Shown in pieces: positions 22,401 through 33,084 of a DNA stretch of 64,000 bases (positions are counted from its first letter, which is position 1; the number at the start of each line of letters is the position of its first letter). The stretch lies in contig NC_087066.1 of the NCBI RefSeq assembly GCF_963678635.1, positions 1,384,201 through 1,448,200 of the forward strand. The letters are read 5' to 3'. Below the pieces are notes generated by a model. That model was not told where the DNA came from. It did no database searches and saw only the letters and a program-made list of their open reading frames with translations. Source of the stretch: Symsagittifera roscoffensis (taxonomy: Eukaryota > Xenacoelomorpha > Acoela > Convolutidae). The position numbers and the translations under genes were made by a program.

Positions 22401-23250
22401 TATTTCATTTTTCAGTTTGAATGAAATGAAACTCACTGAGGTCAGCTATTTGTAGAATAGTAGAACTAAAAAAAATTGTTTTTAGGTCTGAAACAAAACT
22501 GATCTGAACTATCCCGTTTTTCAGTTTGAATGACTTGAAACTTAAACATCAATCGATGAGGTCAACTATGTGTAAAATAAAAGAACAAACAAAAATTATT
22601 TTTTAGGACTGTAACAAAACTAATCTGAACTATTCCGTTTTTCAGTTTAAATGACATGAAAATTAAACATCAATCAATAAGGTCAACTATCTGTATGATA
22701 GTAGAAACATTTTTCAGTTTGAATGAATTGAAACTCAATGAGGTCAACTATTTGCAGAATAGTAGAACAAACAAAAAGTTTTTTTAGTTCTGAAACAAAA
22801 CTGGTCTGAAATATTCCGTTTTTCAATTTGAGCGACTTGAAACTTAAACACCAAGCAAAGAGGTCAACTATGTGTAGAATAGTAGAACAAACAAAAAATA
22901 TTTTTTTTAGTTCTGAAACAAAACTGGTCTAATCTATTTCATTTTTCAGTTTGAATGAAATGAAACTCAATGAGGTCAGCTATTTGTAGAATAGTAGAAC
23001 TAAAAAAAATTGTTTTTAGGTCTGAAACAAAACTGATCTGAACTATCCCGTTTTTCAGTTTGAATGACTTGAATTTTAAACATCAATCGATGAGGTCAAC
23101 TATGTGTAAAATAAAAGAACAAACAAAAATTATTTTTTAGGACTGTAACAAAACTAATCTGAACTATTCCGTTTTTCAGTTTAAATGACATGAAAATTAA
23201 ACATCAATCAATAAGGTCAACTATCTGTATGATAGTAGAAAAAAACAAAA
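22378..23250. repeat. 534-bp interrupted duplication with internal deletion
   Basis: The words CTAATCTATTTCATTTTTC (22,395 and 22,929) and AATCGATGAGG (22,551 and 23,085) repeat with a 534-base offset. The first copy ends abruptly near 22,707, where GATAGTAGAAAC runs directly into ATTTTTCAGTTTG. The second copy continues normally with a poly-T tract and AGGTCTG. About 70 bases of a monomer are therefore missing at 22,707. Confidence 0.85.
22686..22702. other. Dyad with paired compensatory change
   Basis: ACTATCTGTATGATAGT has six-base arms, ACTATC and GATAGT, around a five-base centre. Compared with the common ACTATT...AATAGT form, both arms have changed at the paired position (T to C, A to G), so symmetry is kept. 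The same 17 bases occur at 23,220-23,236 and 46,692-46,708. All three may derive from one ancestral copy, so this is not three independent events. Confidence 0.8.
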
Positions 23251-23574
23251 AGTTTTTTTTTCAGGTCTGTAAAAAAACTGGTCTGAACTATTCCGTTTTT
23301 CTGTTTGAATGCCTTGAAATTTAAACACCAAGCAAAGAGTTCAACTATGTGTAGAAAAGTAGAAGAAGCAAAAAGTACTTTTTTAGCTCTGAAACAAAAC
23401 TGGTCTGATCTATTCCGTTTTTCAGTTCGTTGAATTGAAACTCAATGAGGTCAACTATTTGTAGAATAGTAGAACAAACAAAACTTTTTTTAGGTCGGAA
23501 ACAAAATTGATCTGATTTTTTCCTTTTTTCAGTTTGATTGACTTGCAACTTAAACATCAAGCAATGAGGTCAAC

Positions 23575-24060
23575 TATGTGTAGAAAAGTAGAACAAACAA
23601 AAAGATACTTTTTAGGGCTGAAACAAAACTGGTCTGAAGTGTTCCGTTTCTCAATGTGATTGACTTGAAACTTAAACATCAAGCAATGAGGTCAACTATG
23701 TGTAGAAAAGTAGAACAAACAAAAAGATACTTTTTAGGGCTGAAACAAAACTGGTCTGAAGTGTTCCGTTTCTCAATGTGATTGACTTGAAATTTAAACA
23801 TCAAGCAATAAGGTCAACTATCTGTAGAAGATTAGAACACACAAATGTTGTTTTTTTTTTGTTCTGAAACAAAACTGGTCTGATCTATTCCTTTTTTCAG
23901 TTTGAGCGACTTGAAACTTAAATACCAAGCAAAGAGGTCAACAATGTGTAGAAAAGTAAAACAATCAAAAGGATACTTTTTAGGGCTGAAACAAAACTGG
24001 TCCGAAGTGTTCCGTTTCTCAATATGAAGGACTTGAAACTTAAACATCAAGCAATAAGGT
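23575..24060. repeat. Class E monomer cluster
   Basis: Two adjacent nearly identical class E monomers about 122 bases apart (TAGAAAAGTAG at 23,581 and 23,703) carry AAAAGATACTTTTTAGGG and GTTCCGTTTCTCAATGTG with GATTGACTTG. A third related class E monomer ends near 24,050. In the homologous place near 47,040-47,400 one of the adjacent pair is absent, so this is a single-monomer copy difference between the type III blocks. Confidence 0.82.
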
Positions 24061-24336
24061 CAACTATGTGTAGAATAGTAGAACAAACAAAAAAACATTT
24101 TTAGTTCTGAAACAAAACTGGTCTAATCTATTCCATTTTTCAGTTTGAATGAAATTAAACTCAATGAGGTCAACTATTTGTAGAATAGTAGAACTAACAA
24201 AATTTTTTTAGGTCTGAAACAAAACTGATCTGAACTATCACGTTTTTAAGTTTGAATGACTTGAAACTTAAACATCAATCAATGAGGTCAACTATGTGTA
24301 AAATAAAAGAACAAACAAAAAGTTATTTTTTAGGTC

Positions 24337-26030
24337 TGTAACAAAACTGGTCTGAACTGTTCCGTTTTTCAGTTTCAATGCCTTGAAACTTAAACACCAA
24401 GCAAAGAGGTCAACTATTTGTAGAATAGTAGAACAAACAAAACGTATTTTTCAGATCTGAAACAAAACTGGTCTGAACTATTCCGTTTTTCGATTTGAGT
24501 GACTTGAAACTTAAACACCAAGCAAAGAGGTCAACTATGTGTAGAATAGTAGAACAAACAAAAAAAAATTTTTAGTTCTGAAACAAAACTGGTCTAATCT
24601 ATTCCATTTTTCAGTTTGAATGAAATTAAACTCAATGAGGTCAACTATTTGTAGAATAGTAGAACTAACAAATTTTTTTTAGGTCTGAAACAAAACTGAT
24701 CTGAACTATCCCGTTTTTAAGTTTGAATGACTTGAAACTTAAACATCAATCAATGAGGTCAACTATGTGTAAAACAAAAGAACAAACAAAAAGTTATTTT
24801 TTAGGTCTGTAACAAAACTGGTCTGAACTGTTCCGTTTTTCAGTTTCAATGCCTTGAAACTTAAACACCAAGCAAAGAGGTCAACTATTTGTAGAATAGT
24901 AGAACAAACAAAAAGTAATTTTTTAGTTCTGAAACAAAACTGGTCTGAACTATTCCGTTTTTCAATTTGAGCGACTTGAAACTTAAACACCAAGCAAAGA
25001 GGTCAACTATGTTTGGAATAATAGAACAAACAAAAAGTGTTTTTTTTTTAGTTCTGAAACAAACCTGGTCTGAACTTTTCCGTTTTTCAATTTGAGGGAC
25101 TTGAAACTTAAACATCATTCAATGAGGTCAACTATCTGTATAATAGTAGAAAAAAAAACAAAAAAATATATTTTAGGTCTGTAACAAAACTGGTCTGAAC
25201 TGTTCCGTTTTTCAGTTTCAATGCCTTGAAACTTAAACACCAAGCAAAGAGGTCAACTATTTGTAGAATAGTAGAACAAACAAAACGTATTTTTCAGATC
25301 TGAAACAAAACTGGTCTGAACTATTCCGTTTTTCGATTTGAGTGACTTGAAACTTAAACACCAAGCAAAGAGGTCAACTATGTGTAGAATAGTAGAACAA
25401 ACAAAAAAAAATTTTTAGTTCTGAAACAAAACTGGTCTAATCTATTCCATTTTTCAGTTTGAATGAAATTAAACTCAATGAGGTCAACTATTTGTAGAAT
25501 AGTAGAACTAACAAATTTTTTTTAGGTCTGAAACAAAACTGATCTGAACTATCCCGTTTTTAAGTTTGAATGACTTGAAACTTAAACATCAATCAATGAG
25601 GTCAACTATGTGTAAAACAAAAGAACAAACAAAAAGTTATTTTTTAGGTCTGTAACAAAACTGGTCTGAACTGTTCCGTTTTTCAGTTTCAATGCCTTGA
25701 AACTTAAACACCAAGCAAAGAGGTCAACTATTTGTAGAATAGTAGAACAAACAAAAAGTAATTTTTTAGTTCTGAAACAAAACTGGTCTGAACTATTCCG
25801 TTTTTCAATTTGAGCGACTTGAAACTTAAACACCAAGCAAAGAGGTCAACTATGTTTGGAATAATAGAACAAACAAAAAGTGTTTTTTTTTTAGTTCTGA
25901 AACAAACCTGGTCTGAACTTTTCCGTTTTTCAATTTGAGGGACTTGAAACTTAAACATCATTCAATGAGGTCAACTATCTGTATAATAGTAGAAAAAAAA
26001 ACAAAAAAATATATTTTAGGTCTGTAACAA
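24337..26030. repeat. 843-bp tandem duplication (7 monomers)
   Basis: Two copies, about 24,337-25,179 and 25,180-26,022, read almost identically with an offset of 843 bases. Shared rare features include GTTCCGTTTTTCAGTTTCAATG, AACGTATTTTTCAGATCTG, TTTTTCGATTTGAGTG, the C-class ending GAAATTAAACTCAATG, GTGTAAAACAAAAG and CATCATTCAATGAGG. Only one copy of this unit is seen in the homologous place near 47,440-48,290. Confidence 0.93.
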
Positions 26031-26539
26031 AACTGGTCTGAACTATTCCGTTTTTCAGTCTGAATGCCTTGAAATTTTAACACCAAGCAAAGAGGTCAAA
26101 TATGTGTAGAATAGTAGAAGAAGCAAAGAGTACTTTTTTAGCTCTGAAACAAAACTGGTCTGATCTATTCCGTTTTTCAGTTTGAATGATTTGAAACTCA
26201 ATGAGGTCAACTTTTTGTAGAATAGTAGAACAAACAAAACTTTTTTAAAGTCTGAAACAAAATTGATCTGAACTATCCCGTTTTTTAGTTTGAATGGCTT
26301 GAAACTTAAACATCAAGCAATGAGGTCAACTATGTGTAGAAAAGTAGAACAAAACAAAAAGATACTCTTTAGGGCTGAAACAAAACTGGTCTGAAACGTT
26401 CCGTTTCTCAATGTGAATGACTTGAAACTTAAACATCAAGCAATAAGGTCAACTATCTGTAGAATTTTAGAACACACAAATGTGGTTTTTTAGTTCTGAA
26501 ACAAAACAGGTCTGATCTATTCCGTTTTTCAATTTGAGC

Positions 26540-29500
26540 GACTTGAAACTTAAACACCAAGCAAAGAGGTCAATTATGTGTAGAATAGTAGAACAAACAA
26601 AAAGTATTTTTATAGTTCTGAAACGAAACTGGTCTGATCTATTCACCTTTTCAGTTTGAATGTTTTGAAACTCAATGAGGTCAATTATTTGTAAAATAGT
26701 AGAACAAACGAAAAATATTTTTTAGGTCTGTAACAAAACTGGTCTGAACTTTTCCGTTTTTCAATTTGAATGCCTTGAAACTTAAACACCAAGCAAAGAT
26801 GTCAACTATTTGTAGAATAGTAGAACAAACAATTTTTTCTTAGGTCTGAAACAAAACTGATCTGAACTATCCCGTTTTTCATTTTGAATGACTTGAAACT
26901 TAAACATCAATCAATGAGGTCAACTATGTGTAGATTACTAGAACAAACGAAAAGTTACTTTAGGTCTGTAACGAAACTGGTCTGAACTATTCCGTTTTTC
27001 AGTTTGAATGCCTTGAAACTTAAACAGCAAGCAAAGAGGTCAACTATTTGTAGAATAGTAGAACAAACCATTTTTTTAGGTCTGAAACTAAACAGATCTG
27101 AACTATTCCGCTTTTCAGTTTGAATGCCTCGAAACTTAAGCACCAAGCAAAAAGGTCAACTATGTGTAGATTAGTAGAACAAACAAAAAGTTTTTTTAGG
27201 TATTTAACAAAACCGGTCTGAACTATTCCGTTTTTCAGTTTGAATGCCTTGAAACTTAAACACCAAGCAAAGAGGTCAACTATGTGTAGATTACTAGAAC
27301 AAACGAAAAGTTATTTTAGGTCTGTAACAAAACTGGTCTGAACTATTCCGTTTTTCAGTTTGAATGCCTTGAAACTTAAACACCAAGCAAAGAGGTCAAC
27401 TATTTGTAGAATAGTAGAACAAACAATTTTTTTTTAGGTCTGATTCAAAACAGATCTGAACTATTCCGTTTTTCAGTTTGATTGCTTTGAAACTTAACCA
27501 CCAAGCAAAGAGGTCAACTATTTGTAGAATAGTAGAACAAACAATTTTTTCTTAGGTCTGAAACAAAACTGATCTGAACTATCCGGTTTTTCATTTTTGA
27601 ATGACTTGAAATTTAAACATCAATCAATGAGGTCAACTATGTGTAGATTAGTAGAACAAACAAAAAGTTATTTTAGGTCTGTAACAAAACTGGTCTGAAC
27701 TATTCCGTTTTTCAGTTTGAATGCCTTGAAACTTAAACAGCAAGCAAAGAGGTCAACTATTTGTAGAATAGTAGAACAAACCATTTTTTTTAGGTCTGAA
27801 ACTAAACAGATCTGAACTATTCTATTTTTTTTTGTTTGAATGCCTCGAAACTTAAACACCAAGCAAAGAGGTCAACTATGTGTAGATTAGTAGAACAAAC
27901 AAAAAGTTTTTTTAGGTATTTAACAAAACCGGTCTGAACTATTCCGTTTTTCAGTTTGAATGCCTTGAAACTTAAACAGCAAGCAAAGAGGTCAACTATG
28001 TGTAGATTAGTAGAACAAACAAAAAGTTATTTTAGGTTTGTAACAAAACTGGTCTGAACTATTCCGTTTTTCAGTTTGAATGACTTGAAACTTAAACATC
28101 AATCAATGAGGTCAACTATGTGTAGATTACTAGAACAAACGAAAAGTTATTTTAGGTCTGTAACAAAACTGGTCTGAACTATTCCGTTTTTCAGTTTGAA
28201 TGCCTTGAAACTTAAACACCAAGCAAAGAGGTCAACTATTTGTAGAATAGTAGAACAAACAATTTTTTTTAGGTCTGAATCAAAACAGATCTGAACTATT
28301 CCGTTTTTCAGTTTGATTGCCTTGAAACTTAAACACCAAGCAAAGAGGTCAACTATTTGTAGAATAGTAGAACAAACAATTTTTTCTTAGGTCTGAAACA
28401 AAACTGATCTGAACTATCCGGTTTTTCATTTTTGAATGACTTGAAATTTAAACATCAATCAATGAGGTCAACTATGTGTAGATTAGTAGAACAAACAAAA
28501 AGTTATTTTAGGTCTAATACAAAACTGGTCTGAACTATTCCGTTCTCAGTTTGAATGCCTTGAAACTTAAACAGCAAGCAAAGAGGTCAACTATTTGTAG
28601 AATAGTAGAACAAACAATTTTTTTTAGGTCTGAAACTAAACAGATCTGAACTATTCCGTTTTTCAATTTGAATGCCTCGAAACTTAAACACCAAGCAAAG
28701 AGGTCAACTATGTGTAGATTAGTAGAACAAAGAAAAATTTATTTTAGGTCTATCAAAACCGGTCTGAACTATTCCGTTTTTCAGTTTGAATGCCTTGAAA
28801 CTTAAACACCAAGCAAAGAGGTCAACTATGTGTAGATTAGTAGAACAAACAAAAAGTTAATTTAGGTCTGTAACAAAACTGGTCTGAACTATTCCGTTTT
28901 TCAGTTTGAATGCTTTGAAACTTAAACACCAAGCAAAGAGGTCAACTATTTGTAGAATAGTAGAACAAACAATTTTTTCTTAGGTCTGAAACAAAATTGA
29001 TCTGAACTATCCCGTTTTTTATTTTTGAATGACTTGAAACTTAAACATCAATCAATGAGGTCAACTATGTGTAGATTAGTTGAACAAACAAAAAGTTATT
29101 TTAGGTCTGTAACAAAACTGGTCTGAACTATTCCGTTTTTCAGTTTGAATGCCTTGAAACTTAAACAGCAAGCAAAGAGGTCAACTATTTGTAGAATAGT
29201 AGAACAAACCATTTTTTTAGGTCTGAAACTAAACAGATCTGAACTATTCCGTTTTTCAGTTTGAATGCCTCGAAACTTAAACACCAAGCAAAGAGGTCAA
29301 CTATGTGTAGATTAGTAGAACAAACAAAAATTTATTTTAGGTCTATCAAAACCGGTCTGAACTATTCCGTTTTTCAGTTTGAATGCCTTGAAACTTAAAC
29401 ACCAAGCAAAGAGGTCAACTATGTGTAGATTAGTAGAACAAACAAAAAGTTAATTTAGGTCTGTAACAAAACTGGTCTGAACTATTCCGTTTTTCAGTTT

Positions 29501-31240
29501 GAATGCTTTGAAACTTAAACACCAAGCAAAGAGGTCAACTATTTGTAGATTAGTAGAACAAACAAAAAGTTAATTTAGGTCTGTAACAAAACTGGTCTGA
29601 ACTATTCCGTTTTTCAGTTTGAATGCTTTGAAACTTAAACACCAAGCAAAGAGGTCAACTATTTGTAGAATAGTAGAACAAACAATTTTTTCTTAGGTCT
29701 GAAACAAAATTGATCTGAACTATCCCGTTTTTTATTTTTGAATGACTTGAAACTTAAACATCAATCAATGAGGTCAACTATGTGTAGATTAGTAGAACAA
29801 ACAAAAAGTTATTTTAGGTCTGTAACAAAACTGGTCTGAGTTGTTCCGTTTTTCAGTTTGAATGCCTTGAAACTTGAACAGCAAGCAAAGAGGTCAACTA
29901 TTTGTAGAATAGTAGAACAAACCATTTTTTTTAGGTCTGAAACTAAACAGATCTGAACTATTCCGTTTTTCAGTTTGAATGCCTCGAAATTTAAACACCA
30001 AGCAAAGAGGTCAACTATGTGTAGATTAGTAAAACAAACAAAAATTTATTTTAGGTCTATCAAAACCGGTCTGAACTATTCCGTTTTTCAGTTCGAATGC
30101 CTTGAAACTTAAACACCAAGCAAAGAGGTCAACTATGTGTAGATTAGTAGAACAAACAAAAAGTTAATTTAGGTCTGTAACAAAACTGGTCTGAACTATT
30201 CCGTTTTTCAGTTTGAATGCTTTGAAACTTAAACACCAAGCAAAGAGGTCAACTATTTGTAGAATAGTAGAACAAACAATTTTTTCTTAGGTCTGAAACA
30301 AAATTGATCTGAACTATCCCGTTTTTTATTTTTGAATGACTTGAAACTTAAACATCAATCAATGAGGTCAACTATGTGTAGATTAGTAGAACAAACAAAA
30401 AGTTATTTTAGGTCTGTAACAAAACTGGTCTGAACTATTCCGTTTTTCAGTTTGAATGCCTTGAAACTTAAACAGCAAGCAAAGAGGTCAACTATTTGTA
30501 GAATAGTAGAACAAACCATTTTTTTTTAGGTCTGAAACTAAACAGATCTGAACTATTCCGTTTTTCAGTTTGAATGCCTCGAAACTTAAACACCAAGCAA
30601 AGAGGTCAACTATGTGTAGATTAGTAGAACAAACAAAAATATATTTTAGGTCTATCAAAACCGGTCTGAACTATTCCATTTTTCAGTTTGAATGCCTTGA
30701 AACTTAAACACCAAGCAAAGAGGTCAACTGTTTGTAGAATAGTAGAACAAACAAAAAGTTAATTTAGGTCTGTAACAAAACTGGTCTGAACTATTCCGTT
30801 TTTCAGTTTGAATGCTTTGAAACTTAAACACCAAGCAAAGAGGTCAACTATTTGTAGAATAGTAGAACAAACAATTTTTTCTTAGGTCTGAAACTAAACA
30901 GATCTGAACTATTCCGTTTTTCAGTTTGGATGCCTCGAAACTTAAACACCAAGCAAAGAGGTCAACTATGTGTAGATTAGTAAAACAAACAAAAATTTAT
31001 TTTAGGTCTGTATCAAAACCGGTCTGAACTATTCCGTTTTTCAGTTTGAATGCCTTGAAACTTAAACACAAAGCAAAGAGGTCAACTATGTGTAGATTAG
31101 TGGAACAAACAAAAAGTTAATTTAGGTCTGTAACAAAACTGGTCTGAACTATTCCGTTTTTCAGTTTGAATGCCTTGAAACTTAAACACCAAGCAAAGAG
31201 GTCAACTATGTGTAGATTAGTAGAACAAACAAAAAGTTAT
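26540..31240. repeat. Type I satellite block, copy 2
   Basis: Class A and B monomers with ACAATTTTTTCTTAGG, TAGATTACTAGAACAAACG and GAAACTAAACAGATCTG variants return here. They match the first type I block at an offset of about 22 kb: AGTTCTGAAACGAAACTGG before CACCTTTTCAG lies near 4,621 and 26,613. The block is built from units of three to seven monomers. The word TCTGAAACTAAACAG lies at 27,081, 27,795, 28,629, 29,222, 29,936, 30,531 and 30,887. An unusual tract, CTATTTTTTTTTGTTTG, is seen near 27,821. Confidence 0.8.
28900..30940. repeat. Five/six-monomer higher-order repeat (~595 and ~714 bp)
   Basis: A unit marked by TTTTTTATTTTTGAATGAC, GAAACTAAACAGATCTG and a short AGGTCTATCAAAACCGG monomer repeats at spacings near 714 and 595 bases. 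The two sizes differ by one 120-bp class A monomer: TAGATTAGTAGAAC with GTTAATTTAGG is doubled near 29,420-29,660. The AGGTCTATCAAAACC variant has lost a few bases from the usual GTCTGTAACAAAAC. Confidence 0.85.
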
Positions 31241-33084
31241 TTTAGGTCTGTAACAAAACTGGTCTGAACTATTCAGTTTTTCAATTTGAGCGACTTGAAA
31301 CTTAAACACCAAGCAAAGAGGTCAACTATGTGTAGAATAGTAGAACAAACAAAAAAGTATTTTTTTTAGTTCTGAAACGAAACTGGTCTGATCGATTCCA
31401 CTTTTCAATTTGAATGTATTGAAACTCAATGCGGTCAACTATTTGTAGAATAGTAGAACAAACGAAAAGTATTTTTTAGTTCTGAAACAAAACTGGTCTG
31501 AACTATTCCGTTTTTCAATTTGAGCGACTTGAAACTTAAACACCAAGCAAAAAGGTCAGCTATGTGTAGATTAGTAGAACAAACAAAAACTTATTTTAGG
31601 TCTGACACAAAACTGGTCTGAACAATTCCTTTTTTCAGTTTGAATGCCTTGGAACTTAAACACCAAGCAAAGAGGTCAACTATTTGTAGAATAGTAGAAC
31701 AAACAAAAATTTATTTTAGGTCTGTAACAAAACTGGTCTGAACTATTCCGTTTTTCAGTTTGAATGCCTTGAAACTTGAACACCAAGCAAAGAGGTCAAC
31801 TATCTGTAGAATAGTAGAACAAACAAAAACTTATTTTAGGTCTGAAACAAAACTGGTCTGAACAATTCCGTTTTTCAGTTTGAATGCCTTGGAACTTAAA
31901 CACCAAGCAAAGAGGTCAACTATTTGTAGAATAGTAGAACAAACAAAAATTTATTTTAGGTCTGTAACAAAACTGGTCTGAACTATTCCGTTTTTCAGTT
32001 TGAATGCCTTGAAACTTACACACCAAGCAAAGAGGTCAACTATGTGTAGATTAATAGAACAAACAAAATTTTATTTTAGGTCTGTAACAAAACTGGTCTG
32101 AACTATTCCGTTTTTCAGTTTGAATGCCTTGAAACTTGAACACCAAGCAAAGAGGTCAACTATCTGTAGAATAGTAGAACAAACAAAAAAGTAATTTTAT
32201 AGTTCTGAAACGAAACTGGTCTGATCTATTCCACTTTTCAGTTTGAATGAATTGAAACTCAATGAGGTCAACTATTTGTAGAGTAGTAGAACAAACAAAA
32301 AAGTCTTTTTTAGTTCTGAAACAAAACTGGTCTGAACTATTCCGTTTTTCAATTTGAGCGACTTGAAACTTAAACACCAACAAAGAGGTCAACTATTTGT
32401 AGAACACTAGAACAAACGAAAAGTATTTTTTTAGTTCTGAAACAAAACAGGTCTAATCTATTCCATTTTTCAGTTTGATTGAATTGAAACTTAAACTACA
32501 AGCAAAGAGGTCAACTATGTGTAGAATAGTAGAACAAACAATTTTTTTTTAGGTCTGAAACAAAACTGATCTGAACTATCCCTTTTTTCATTTTGAATGA
32601 CTTGAAACTTAAACATCAATCATTGACGTCAACTATGTGTAAAGTAAAAGAACAAACAAAAAGTTATTTTTAGGTCTGTAACAAAACTGGTCTGAACTAT
32701 TCCGTTTTCCAGTTTGAATGCCTCGAAACTTAAACACCAAGCAAAGAGGTCAACTATCTGTAGAATAGTAGAACAAACAAAAAAGTAATTTTTTAGTTCT
32801 GAAACAAAACTGGTCTGAACTATTCAGTTTTTCAATTTGAGCGACTTGAAACTTAAACACCAAGCAAAGAGGTCAACTATGTGTAGAATAGTAGAACAAA
32901 CAAAAAGTATTTTTTTAGTTCTGAAATGAAACTGGTCTGATCTGTTCTACTTTTTAGTTTGAATGAATTGAAATTTAATGAGGTCAACTATTTGTAGAAT
33001 AGTAGAACAAGCAAAAAGTATTTTTCAATTCTGAAACAAAACTGGTCTGATTTTTTCCGTTTTTCAATTTGAACGACTTGAAAC

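Larger units (their letters stand above)
20880..26540. repeat. Type III satellite block, copy 1 (class E present)
   Basis: This block introduces class E monomers with GTTCCGTTTCTCAATGTG and AAAAGATACTTTTTAGGGCTG. It also has AGTCGAACAAAC, ATTAGAACACACAAATG and AGTAGAAGAAGCAAAAAG variants. Class E is absent from the type I and II blocks as far as I could read. Its left edge has TCAATTATCTGTATAATAG near 20,881, matching 45,147. Its right edge is about 26,540, where type I variants resume. Confidence 0.78.

Noticed and set aside
25150-25175. Long A runs (AAAAAAAAACAAAAAAATAT) as retrotransposon poly(A) tails
   Set aside because: They sit at the usual A-tract position of the monomer and are bounded by normal repeat words on both sides.
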